Source of the DNA: an uncultured Brevundimonas sp. | GTDB taxonomy: Bacteria > Pseudomonadota > Alphaproteobacteria > Caulobacterales > Caulobacteraceae | Direction of reading: 5' to 3' | Length of the DNA: 13,933 nt | Assembly: GCA_946481405.1 (NCBI GenBank) | Contig: CAMLNY010000002.1 | Location: 1-13,933 of the forward strand | Shown: positions 1 to 5,522 of the stretch, in pieces | Position numbering within the stretch: the stretch's first letter is position 1 | How the letters are laid out: each line of letters opens with the position of its first letter | Notes under the pieces: generated by a model | Seen by the model: only the letters and a program-made list of their open reading frames with translations | What the model was told of the DNA's origin: nothing | Databases searched by the model: none | Translations under genes and position numbers: made by a program

Positions 1-152
1 ACCGTCGCCTCGCTTGCGTCACGCCGGTCCAGTTTCAGGTCCGCGTCGTCCAGCGCCGCCAGCACGGCGGCCAGTCGTTCCGGCCTCTCCGGATGCCCCC
101 CGCCGGGCGAATGGGCGATCATGTCGGTGTGGGTGAACAGGGCGACGGACAT
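1..152 (-). CDS. Histone deacetylase / acetoin utilisation (AcuC)-like protein, N-terminal part
   Basis: Only the first 50 codons are inside the window; the gene runs off the left edge. The translation starts MSVALFTHTDMIAHSPG and continues with GHPERPERLAAVLAAL. The GHPERPERL motif close to the N-terminus is the hallmark of the arginase/deacetylase-fold family that holds AcuC, acetylpolyamine amidohydrolases and class II histone deacetylases, which are zinc enzymes removing acetyl groups from lysine or polyamines. The metal-binding and catalytic His/Asp residues lie beyond the edge and cannot be checked. The ATG at 152-150 was chosen because it places the family motif at the usual distance from the start; no clear Shine-Dalgarno is seen. 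It is divergent from the acetyltransferase at 229, so an acetylating and a possible deacetylating enzyme share a 76-base intergenic region. Family assignment is fairly sure, substrate unknown. Confidence 0.8.
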   Translation of the reverse strand, partial: MSVALFTHTDMIAHSPGGGHPERPERLAAVLAALDDADLKLDRRDASEAT

Positions 153-208
153 CGGCGCACGATAGAAGCGAGTCCCCTCTGGCCCAAGCGGGATTGAGCG
201 AACTCTCC

Positions 209-227
209 GTGACGGGCAAACCGTCGC
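209..227 (+). other. Small inverted repeat just upstream of the acetyltransferase start
   Basis: GACGG (211-215) and CCGTC (221-225) form a 5-bp stem around the loop GCAAA, extendable by a G-U and a G-C pair to 209-227. The repeat ends one base before the ATG at 229, where a ribosome binding site would be expected, and no good Shine-Dalgarno is visible. It could fold in the mRNA and limit initiation, or be chance in GC-rich DNA. Confidence 0.25.
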
Positions 228-228
228 C

Positions 229-762
229 ATGACCGAAGCCGTGATCCGCCCCGCCCGCCCCGAAGACGCCAAAGCCCTGGGCGCGCTGGGCCGCCAGACC
301 TTCATCGACACCTTCGTGGCCGAGGACGGGTTCGCCATCCCCTACCCCGCCCACGATCTGGAAGCCTTCCTCGACGCCAGCTTCACCACGGAGGCCACGG
401 CGAAGAAGCTGGCCGAACCGGGCGCGGCCTGGTGGGTGGCGGAGCGCGACGGCGAACTTCTGGCCTTCGCCAACGCCGGCCCGAACATCCTGCCCCATCC
501 GGACGGCGAGCCCGGCCACATGGAGCTTCGCCGACTCTACGTCGGCAAGACCGCACAGGGACTGGGCCTCGGCACGGAACTGCTGAAGCTCTCGCTCGAC
601 TGGATGGAGGCCAACACGAGCGGCCCGCTGTGGATCGGCGTCTGGAGCGGCAATCTGAAAGCCCAGAAGCTCTACGCCGCCTACGGCTTCGAAAAGGCGG
701 GCGAGTACCAGTATCCCGTCGGAAGCTGGCGGGACGACGAGTTCATCCTGCGTCGAGGTTAG
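229..762 (+). CDS. GNAT-family N-acetyltransferase
   Basis: A 177-residue protein covering a single GNAT fold, which transfers acetyl from acetyl-CoA to an amine. The acetyl-CoA pyrophosphate-binding motif A is visible as RRLYVGKTAQGLGLGTELL (residues 101-119, Q110-G-L-G-L-G115). Motif B is visible as GVWSGNLKAQKLYAAYGF (137-154), with the conserved Asn142, Ala145, Tyr149 and Gly153-Phe154. The N-terminal IRPARPEDA segment is the standard first strand and helix. The overall pattern, including the C-terminal DDEFILRRG, resembles the PaiA-like (polyamine) branch, but the substrate cannot be read from sequence. The ATG at 229 is the first in-frame start that gives the full fold; its ribosome binding site is weak. 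The gene ends 34 bases before the DUF72 gene, in the same direction, and may be co-transcribed with it. Confidence 0.88.
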   Translation: MTEAVIRPARPEDAKALGALGRQTFIDTFVAEDGFAIPYPAHDLEAFLDASFTTEATAKKLAEPGAAWWVAERDGELLAFANAGPNILPHPDGEPGHMELRRLYVGKTAQGLGLGTELLKLSLDWMEANTSGPLWIGVWSGNLKAQKLYAAYGFEKAGEYQYPVGSWRDDEFILRRG

Positions 763-763
763 G

Positions 764-788
764 GGAACGCTCGTCCGCCGGTCCGGTT
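764..788 (+). promoter_or_regulatory. Candidate EcfG-type (general stress) promoter of the DUF72 gene
   Basis: GGAAC at 764-768, then 16 bases, then GGTT at 785-788. The alphaproteobacterial general-stress sigma factor EcfG/SigT recognises GGAAC-N16/17-CGTT, so this has one mismatch in the -10 (GTT conserved). The -10 ends 8 bases before the ATG at 797, so a transcript would be nearly leaderless. Inferred from pattern only; the same GGAAC-N16-GGTT arrangement recurs upstream of the kinase that starts at 7093. Confidence 0.4.
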
Positions 789-796
789 AGGTTCGG

Positions 797-1522
797 ATGA
801 GAGACGTTCGAATCGGCACCTCCGGCTGGGCCTACAGGGACTGGAACGGTCCGTTCTATCCGGACGATGTCAGGGCGAAGGATCGACTGGGCTACATCTC
901 GCGCCGGTTCCGGACGCTGGAGATCAACGCGAGTTTTTACCGCATGCCCAGTGAGGCGGCCGTCGCGGGCTGGCGCGAACAGACGCCCGGAGACTTCCTG
1001 TTTGCCTGGAAGGCCTCCAAATTCATCACCCACAACAAGCGATTGAAGGAACCGTCGGAACCGCTTGCCTATATGTTCAGCCGGCTGGAGGGGTTGGGTC
1101 ACAAGATGGGACCCATCCTGTTCCAGCTGCCGCCGCAGATGAAGCGGGATGACGAACGGCTGTCGGGCTTTCTCGACGCCCTCCCGAACGGGCGACGTTA
1201 CAGCGTCGAGTTTCGCGATCCCGGCTGGTATGCCGATCCCGTGCTGACCCTGCTGACCGACCACGGCGTCGCCTTGTGCCTTTCGGATCATCACCACGCG
1301 CCCGCGCCATTCGAGGTCACGGCCGACTTTGTCTATCTCCGCGGACATGGGCCCGGCGGCGACTACCGGGACCGCTACGGCGAAGCCGCGCTGACAGACT
1401 GGGCGGCGCACATCCGGCGCTGGCGGCGCGAACGGGATGTGTTCGTCTACTTCGACAACGACATTAAAAGCGCGGCCCCGGCCGACGCCGACCGGCTGGT
1501 TGGGCTGCTGGACGCGAAGTGA
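797..1522 (+). CDS. DUF72 (YecE-like) TIM-barrel protein
   Basis: A 241-residue protein of the DUF72/YecE family. Typical signatures are the N-terminal IGTSGWAYRDWNGPFYP, then LEINASFYRMPS, FLFAWKASKFITHNKRL, ILFQLPPQMK, YSVEFRDPGWY, and near the end VFVYFDNDI (usually YFNND in the family). The length is normal, so the gene is complete. DUF72 proteins have a TIM-barrel-like fold; to my knowledge no biochemical function is firmly established, though a link with nucleic-acid or Fe-S chemistry has been suggested in some contexts. The ATG at 797 puts the IGTSGW motif at the usual position. The gene lies 34 bases after the acetyltransferase and 12 bases before the VWA gene, suggesting one transcript. 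A possible stress promoter directly precedes it. Family call is firm, role unknown. Confidence 0.92.
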   Translation: MRDVRIGTSGWAYRDWNGPFYPDDVRAKDRLGYISRRFRTLEINASFYRMPSEAAVAGWREQTPGDFLFAWKASKFITHNKRLKEPSEPLAYMFSRLEGLGHKMGPILFQLPPQMKRDDERLSGFLDALPNGRRYSVEFRDPGWYADPVLTLLTDHGVALCLSDHHHAPAPFEVTADFVYLRGHGPGGDYRDRYGEAALTDWAAHIRRWRRERDVFVYFDNDIKSAAPADADRLVGLLDAK

Positions 1523-1534
1523 TACGTCTTCGCC

Positions 1535-2713
1535 ATGCTACTCCCCTTCTTCTCCGCGCTGCGTCAGGCGAAAGTCCCCATCTCGATGAAGGAATGGCTC
1601 CACCTGATGGAGGCCATGGACAAGGACGTGGCGGGCGGCCGGGTCGAGGACTTCTACCACCTGTCGCGCGCGGTGCTGGTCAAGGACGAGAAGCACTACG
1701 ACCGCTTCGATCAGGTCTTCGGCACGGTCTTCAAGGGCATCGAGACCCTCGGCGCGGGCGAGGAGCCGAGCCTCGACGTGCCCGAAGACTGGCTTCGCCT
1801 GCTCAACGAGAAGTTCCTGACCGAGGAAGAGAAGGCCGAGATCGAGGCCATGGGCGGCTTCGAAAAGCTGATGGAAGCGCTCAAGCAGCGGATGGATGAG
1901 CAGCAGAAGCGCCACGAGGGCGGCAACAAGTGGATCGGCACCGGGGGGACCTCCCCCTTCGGCAACGGCGGCTACAATCCCGAAGGCGTGCGCATCGGCG
2001 GCCAGCCCAGGCACGGCCGGGCCGTGAAGGTCTGGGAGAAGCGCGAGTACAAGAACCTCGACGACACGGTCGAACTGGGCACCCGAAATATCAAGGTGGC
2101 GCTCCGTCGCCTGCGCCGGTTCGCGCGTGAGGGGGCGGCCGAGGAGCTGGACATAGATGGCACCATCGACGGCACGGCGCGTCAGGGCTGGCTGGACATC
2201 CAGATGCGGCCGGAACGGCGCAACACGATCAAGGTCCTGCTGTTCCTGGACATCGGCGGCTCGATGGATGGCCATATCAAGCTCTGCGAGGAGCTGTTCA
2301 GCGCCGCCCGCACCGAGTTCAAGAATCTGGAATTCTTCTACTTCCATAACTGCCTCTACGAAGGCGTCTGGAAGGACAACCGGCGTCGGCATTCGGAGAA
2401 AATCCCGACCTGGGACCTGCTGAACAAATACCCCGGCGACTGGCGGGCCATCTTCGTCGGCGACGCCACCATGTCTCCCTATGAGATCACCATGCCGGGC
2501 GGCTCGGTCGAGCACTGGAACGAGGAGGCGGGCGCCGTCTGGATGCGTCGTGCGCGCCTGCAGTGGGACAAGTCCGTCTGGCTGAACCCGGTGGCCGAAC
2601 GGTTCTGGGGCTATACCGCCTCGGTCAAGCTGCTGCAGGAGGTCATGGACGAGCGCATGTATCCCCTGACCATCGACGGCCTCGACCGCGCCATGCGGGC
2701 GCTGACGCGATGA
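1535..2713 (+). CDS. CoxE-type VWA domain protein
   Basis: A 392-residue protein of the CoxE-like VWA family. Residues 1-125 are a helical region starting MLLPFFSALRQAKVPISMKEW, typical of these proteins. Residues 130-165 are a Gly-rich linker (GTGGTSPFGNGGYNPEG). Residues about 232-390 form the VWA domain. The metal-ion site reads LFLDIGGSMDGH: Asp239 and Ser243 of the usual DxSxS are present, but the middle Ser is Gly241. An Asp310 in IFVGDATMSPYE may be the distal metal ligand. Such proteins usually work with a MoxR-family AAA+ ATPase as a chaperone or metal-insertion pair; no ATPase gene lies within this window. There is no signal peptide, so it is probably cytoplasmic. The ATG at 1535 follows the DUF72 stop by 12 bases. 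Not to be confused with true CoxE of CO dehydrogenase, whose partners are absent. Confidence 0.88.
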   Translation: MLLPFFSALRQAKVPISMKEWLHLMEAMDKDVAGGRVEDFYHLSRAVLVKDEKHYDRFDQVFGTVFKGIETLGAGEEPSLDVPEDWLRLLNEKFLTEEEKAEIEAMGGFEKLMEALKQRMDEQQKRHEGGNKWIGTGGTSPFGNGGYNPEGVRIGGQPRHGRAVKVWEKREYKNLDDTVELGTRNIKVALRRLRRFAREGAAEELDIDGTIDGTARQGWLDIQMRPERRNTIKVLLFLDIGGSMDGHIKLCEELFSAARTEFKNLEFFYFHNCLYEGVWKDNRRRHSEKIPTWDLLNKYPGDWRAIFVGDATMSPYEITMPGGSVEHWNEEAGAVWMRRARLQWDKSVWLNPVAERFWGYTASVKLLQEVMDERMYPLTIDGLDRAMRALTR

Positions 2714-2736
2714 CCGACACGCAGGCGTGAGGTGCG

Positions 2737-2750
2737 GAAACGCGCGTTTC
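2737..2750. repeat. Perfect 14-base palindrome between the VWA and cysteine-rich genes
   Basis: The sequence GAAACGCGCGTTTC is its own reverse complement. It lies in the 71-base gap after the VWA stop (2711-2713) and 35 bases before the next ATG (2785). It is not followed by a T run, so it is a poor intrinsic terminator, and it could be an operator or chance. No other copy was noticed in the window. Confidence 0.4.
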
Positions 2751-2784
2751 ATGCCAGCTTGACCGCCGTTCAGGAGTGTTCCCC

Positions 2785-3282
2785 ATGCTGACCGCCTTTG
2801 TCCTGTCCCTGGCCCTGCAACAGGCGGCCGGGAGCGCCGTCGTCTGGGAGACGCCGGCCCCGGAACCCGAGCCGGTTGCCGCCCCCGCCGTCGTCGAAAC
2901 CAACCTCCCCGATTGGGCCCTGGCCGATCCGTTCGGCTGGGAGCGGTCGCAGTGCAGCCCGCTGGTCAGCCGCGAACCGCTGGACGTCTGCCAGACCCGG
3001 GTGCGCGCCGAACTGTCCGCCGCGCTCGGCGACCGCCTGCCCGCCGGCCTCCGCCCCGCTGGAGAGCCGGCGCCGTGCCTCGCCACGCCGGGCGACGACG
3101 GCAAATATCCGGTCCAGTGCGGCACGCCCGAACGACAGACCGCGTCGACCGTGACCCCCGCCATTCCCGATTGCCGCCCGCGCGCCGTGCGTCAGGGCGG
3201 CTCGGTCGCCTTCGTCACCGACTGCCGGCCCGAGAACTCGGATCAGGGCGGCCTGTCCTTCCGCCTCGGCGGTCGGGACTGA
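2785..3282 (+). CDS. Hypothetical secreted protein with six cysteines
   Basis: A 165-residue protein I do not recognise. The N-terminus MLTAFVLSLALQQAAGSA is a short hydrophobic stretch that could be a signal peptide with cleavage near Ala18, followed by a Pro/Glu/Ala-rich linker (WETPAPEPEPVAAP). The rest holds six cysteines (57, 69, 98, 112, 130, 147), an even number suited to three disulfides in the periplasm, and is otherwise polar with no further membrane helix. The start was set at ATG 2785 because AGGAG (2772-2776) lies 8 bases upstream. A GTG at 2776 would add three residues but would overlap that site. The gene ends 10 bases before the hairpin at 3293-3314. It could be co-transcribed with the VWA gene or be independent. 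Signal-peptide call is moderate; function unknown. Confidence 0.72.
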   Translation: MLTAFVLSLALQQAAGSAVVWETPAPEPEPVAAPAVVETNLPDWALADPFGWERSQCSPLVSREPLDVCQTRVRAELSAALGDRLPAGLRPAGEPAPCLATPGDDGKYPVQCGTPERQTASTVTPAIPDCRPRAVRQGGSVAFVTDCRPENSDQGGLSFRLGGRD

Positions 3283-3288
3283 TCCACG

Positions 3289-3317
3289 AAAAAGGCCGCC
3301 CCGAAGGACGGCCTCTT
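3289..3317. terminator. Intrinsic terminator, strongest for the minus strand (csbD), possibly bidirectional
   Basis: AGGCCG (3293-3298) pairs with CGGCCT (3309-3314), and an inner CC-GAA-GG (3301-3307) can also pair. Read on the minus strand, the stem is followed by TTTTT (complement of A3289-A3293), an ideal intrinsic terminator 25 bases after the csbD stop. Read on the plus strand, it is followed by CTCTTCATTTCT, a weaker T-rich tail that could end transcription of the gene at 2785-3282. The two genes converge on this hairpin. Confidence 0.8.
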
Positions 3318-3338
3318 CATTTCTGCAGATCGAAGCGC

Positions 3339-3524
3339 CTAGTTGCGCCTGTCGTCGCGCAGGGTGTCCTTGATGCCGCCGACCGTGTTCTGGACCTTTC
3401 CTTCCAGCTTGTCCGCGCGGCCCTCGGCCTTCAGCTTCTCGTCGCCGGTGACCTTGCCAGCGGCTTCCTTGAGGCTGCCGCCCATGTGTTTGGCGGCGCC
3501 TTCGATGCGATCCTGATCGGGCAT
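3339..3524 (-). CDS. CsbD family stress protein
   Basis: A 61-residue, highly charged, probably largely unstructured protein starting MPDQDRIEGAAKHMGG. It shows the family's repeated pattern: GSLKEAAGKVTGDEKLKAEG, then ADKLEGKVQNTVGGIKD. CsbD in Bacillus subtilis is a sigma-B controlled general stress protein, and homologues across proteobacteria are commonly stress-induced; the molecular action is unknown. The ATG at 3524-3522 was chosen over an upstream ATG (3575) because AGGAG lies at 3535-3531, six bases ahead, and because the family begins at this Met. The longer version would add 17 residues unlike the family. It lies 89 bases after the Nudix stop with its own candidate EcfG-like promoter, and a clear terminator follows. 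Cytoplasmic. Confidence 0.9.
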   Translation of the reverse strand: MPDQDRIEGAAKHMGGSLKEAAGKVTGDEKLKAEGRADKLEGKVQNTVGGIKDTLRDDRRN

Positions 3525-3576
3525 TTCGAACTCCTGACATGCCGCGCCGCCAAGATGGCGACGCTTCGTGTCCAAC

Positions 3577-3601
3577 AGCGGACAGACGCGCCAAGCGTTC
3601 C
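3577..3601 (-). promoter_or_regulatory. Candidate EcfG-type promoter of csbD
   Basis: On the minus strand GGAAC (3601-3597) is followed after 16 bases by CGCT (3580-3577), compared with the EcfG consensus GGAAC-N16/17-CGTT: a perfect -35 and a -10 with one mismatch. A start near 3570 would leave a leader of about 45 bases containing the AGGAG site. It sits in the 89-base gap between the Nudix and csbD genes. General-stress control fits the CsbD family, but this is pattern-based inference. Confidence 0.4.
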
Positions 3602-3613
3602 GTACGGCGCCGC

Positions 3614-4063
3614 TTAAGCCTTATGCCTCAACCACTTGGCCACCGCCCAGGCATGGGCGTCGTGGCGCAGCTCGGCCAGGGCCGTGCGCGGATGCAGCCA
3701 GACCAGTTCGTGGTCGTCCTCCACCTTCCGCAAGGGATCCAGCGCCGTCATTTCCGCGATCCAGAAGCCGCCGACGTTGTTGACCGGCGCTCCGTCCGAC
3801 TTGCGGAAGAATTGGCCGGCCTCGGCGATCCGCTCGATCGGCCGGACCGTCATGCCCGTCTCCTCGACATATTCGCGGATCAGGGCCTCCTCTTCCGTCT
3901 CCTGGCCATCCACGGCGCCGCCGGGCAGGTCGTAATAGGGGACGTCGCGGGTCACGCGGACGCAGGCGATCTTCTCCTCGTGGAAGACCAGACCGAAGGT
4001 CGCGTGGCGGAAGCGGTACTCCGTCCCTTCGTCGGCCGCGCCGAACTGCAGGGACGGCCTCAC
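3614..4063 (-). CDS. Nudix hydrolase
   Basis: A 149-residue single-domain Nudix protein. The Nudix box G-x5-E-x7-R-E-U-x-E-E-x-G-U is complete as [23 protein letters not shown] (roughly residues 49-71), so the Mg2+-binding glutamates are present and the enzyme should hydrolyse a nucleoside diphosphate linked to another group. The substrate (oxidised dNTP, NDP-sugar, Np4A and so on) cannot be told. The pattern [12 protein letters not shown] is typical of small housekeeping Nudix proteins. The start is a GTG (4063-4061) overlapping the TGA of the upstream receiver-kinase gene by four bases (GTGA), implying translational coupling. It is the last member of the four-gene signalling operon. Whether it serves the signalling pathway or is a passenger is not evident. 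Confidence 0.9.
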   Translation of the reverse strand: MRPSLQFGAADEGTEYRFRHATFGLVFHEEKIACVRVTRDVPYYDLPGGAVDGQETEEEALIREYVEETGMTVRPIERIAEAGQFFRKSDGAPVNNVGGFWIAEMTALDPLRKVEDDHELVWLHPRTALAELRHDAHAWAVAKWLRHKA

Positions 4064-5100
4064 AGGGCGAAGGCCAGCCGGGCGCGCACGCCCCGGTGCG
4101 CCGGGTCGAACTCCACCGCCGAGCGCAGGCCCGAGGCCATGGCGGTGATGATCTTGCCGCCCAGTCCCGTGCCCTTGGGCTTGCCATCGCCCAGGCCCGG
4201 ACCGTCGTCCTCGACCGTCAGGATGGCGCGGCCCGTTTCGTCCGGAGCCAGCAGGACGCGGATTTCACCCCCTTCCCCGGCCGCATAGGCGTACTTCACC
4301 GCATTGGTGACCAGTTCTGTAACGATGACTCCCAGCGACACCGCCTGATCGGTCGAGACCCGCATCGGCTGGGCCTGAAGCGTGATGTTCGGCGAGGTGT
4401 CGTCAGGCCCCAGCGACTTCTTCAGTTCCCCGACCAGACCGTCGAGGTAAGCCTGCATGTCCACGGTCTCCATGTCGCCGGAGGTGTAGAGGCGGCGATG
4501 CACATGGGCGACGGCCTCGATTCGCGCCTGGGCCTCGCGCAGGGCGTCGCGCGCGCCGTCGTCGGCCAGATGGCGCAGCTGCAGCGACATGAAGGTCGAC
4601 ACCAGCTGCAGGGAGTTGCCGACCCGGTGATTGACCTCTCGCAGCATGGCCTCGGCGCGGTCCCGGGCCAGACGCACCTGCTCCTGCGCTTCTTCGTTCT
4701 CGCGTTCCAGACGACGGCGCAGCAGCGCATCCTCCAGAGCCGAGCGCAGCAGGGCGGTGAAGTCCTCGGACACGTCCTTGATCACGTAGTCGGACGCCCC
4801 GGCCCGCAGCGCCGCGACCGCGATCCGCCCCTCCTGCGCCCCCGTCACATAGACGACCGGCGGCGGCGCCGGGCGGTGCAGGATATCGGGCAGGACATCC
4901 AGACCGTCCCGACCCGGCATGTAGTGATCGAGCGCGCAGATATCGAACTCGCCGGCGTCCAGCAGGGCCACCCCCTCGTCGCCGTCGGCGGCCAGGGTGA
5001 CCTCATAGCCGTGCCGGCCGAGCTCCTTCTGCACGAGCCGCGACAGGCCGCGGTCGTCGTCGATGTACAGCAGCCGGATGGGCGGCTTTTCCGATGTCAT
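4060..5100 (-). CDS. Receiver-HisKA_2 histidine kinase (cytoplasmic)
   Basis: A 346-residue soluble protein. Residues 8-125 are a CheY-like receiver with acidic D14-D16, phospho-acceptor Asp58 ([13 protein letters not shown]), Thr86 (VYVTG) and Lys108 (YVIKD). Residues 126-155 are a coiled linker rich in E, Q and R. Residues 155-230 are a HisKA_2-type dimerisation domain with phospho-accepting His158 in [13 protein letters not shown]. Residues 240-346 are the ATPase: N box [12 protein letters not shown] (Asn266), G1 EDDGPGLG, G2 GTGLGG. No transmembrane segment or signal peptide. HisKA_2 and HWE kinases feed general-stress and light pathways in alphaproteobacteria, and the N-terminal receiver suggests that its activity is set by phosphorylation from another kinase, plausibly the one encoded two genes upstream. 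ATG 5100-5098 overlaps the preceding stop (ATGA). All catalytic residues are present. Partner assignment is inference. Confidence 0.92.
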   Translation of the reverse strand: MTSEKPPIRLLYIDDDRGLSRLVQKELGRHGYEVTLAADGDEGVALLDAGEFDICALDHYMPGRDGLDVLPDILHRPAPPPVVYVTGAQEGRIAVAALRAGASDYVIKDVSEDFTALLRSALEDALLRRRLERENEEAQEQVRLARDRAEAMLREVNHRVGNSLQLVSTFMSLQLRHLADDGARDALREAQARIEAVAHVHRRLYTSGDMETVDMQAYLDGLVGELKKSLGPDDTSPNITLQAQPMRVSTDQAVSLGVIVTELVTNAVKYAYAAGEGGEIRVLLAPDETGRAILTVEDDGPGLGDGKPKGTGLGGKIITAMASGLRSAVEFDPAHRGVRARLAFAL

Positions 5101-5522
5101 TCGATCTCGGGCGCCTGCATGACCGACAGGAACAGGCCGAGCTGGCGGATGGCGCCGGCGAAACTCTCATAGTCGACGGGCTTGGTGATGTAGACGTTGC
5201 AACCCAGGTCGTAGCAGCGCTGGATCTCGACCTTGTCGTCCGTGGTCGTCAGCACCACAACCGGCGCGCGCCTGAGCCGCTCGTCGCGTTTCACCTCGGC
5301 CAGGATGTCGGTGCCGCTCATGTCCGGCAGGTTCAGGTCCAGCAGGATCAGCATCGGCCCGTTGGCCTTCACCTCTTCACTGAACAGATAGTCGAGCGCC
5401 GGCTGACCGTGGTCGAAATGAACGATCTCATTGGAGATGTTGGCGCGCCGGATGTTCTTTTCGATCAACTTGGCGTGGCCGTGGTCGTCCTCGACCATCA
5501 CTATTTTTACAGGGTTGCTCAC
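5097..5522 (-). CDS. Single-domain response regulator, Rcp1-like
   Basis: A 141-residue stand-alone receiver without an output domain. Acidic triad E11-D12-D13, phospho-acceptor Asp62 ([13 protein letters not shown]), Thr92-94 (VVLTTTDD) and Lys114 (YITKPVD) are all present, so it should be phosphorylatable. The [10 protein letters not shown] and [11 protein letters not shown] segments resemble the Rcp1 type, usually encoded next to phytochrome-like or CHASE3 kinases. The start is GTG (5522-5520), overlapping the kinase stop by four bases; no better internal start exists because the first in-frame Met (residue 9) would cut into strand 1. It lies between two kinase genes, so it may carry phosphate from the sensor kinase or act as a phosphate sink. 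It acts in the cytoplasm. The direction of flow cannot be read from sequence. Confidence 0.92.
   Translation of the reverse strand: MSNPVKIVMVEDDHGHAKLIEKNIRRANISNEIVHFDHGQPALDYLFSEEVKANGPMLILLDLNLPDMSGTDILAEVKRDERLRRAPVVVLTTTDDKVEIQRCYDLGCNVYITKPVDYESFAGAIRQLGLFLSVMQAPEIE

Noticed and set aside
1538..2752. 404-codon minus-strand frame opposite the VWA gene
   Set aside because: No recognisable motif, and the VWA protein on the plus strand is clearly conserved.
3525..3575. 17-residue N-terminal extension of CsbD from an ATG at 3575
   Set aside because: The extension is unlike the family, and AGGAG is placed correctly for the ATG at 3524.
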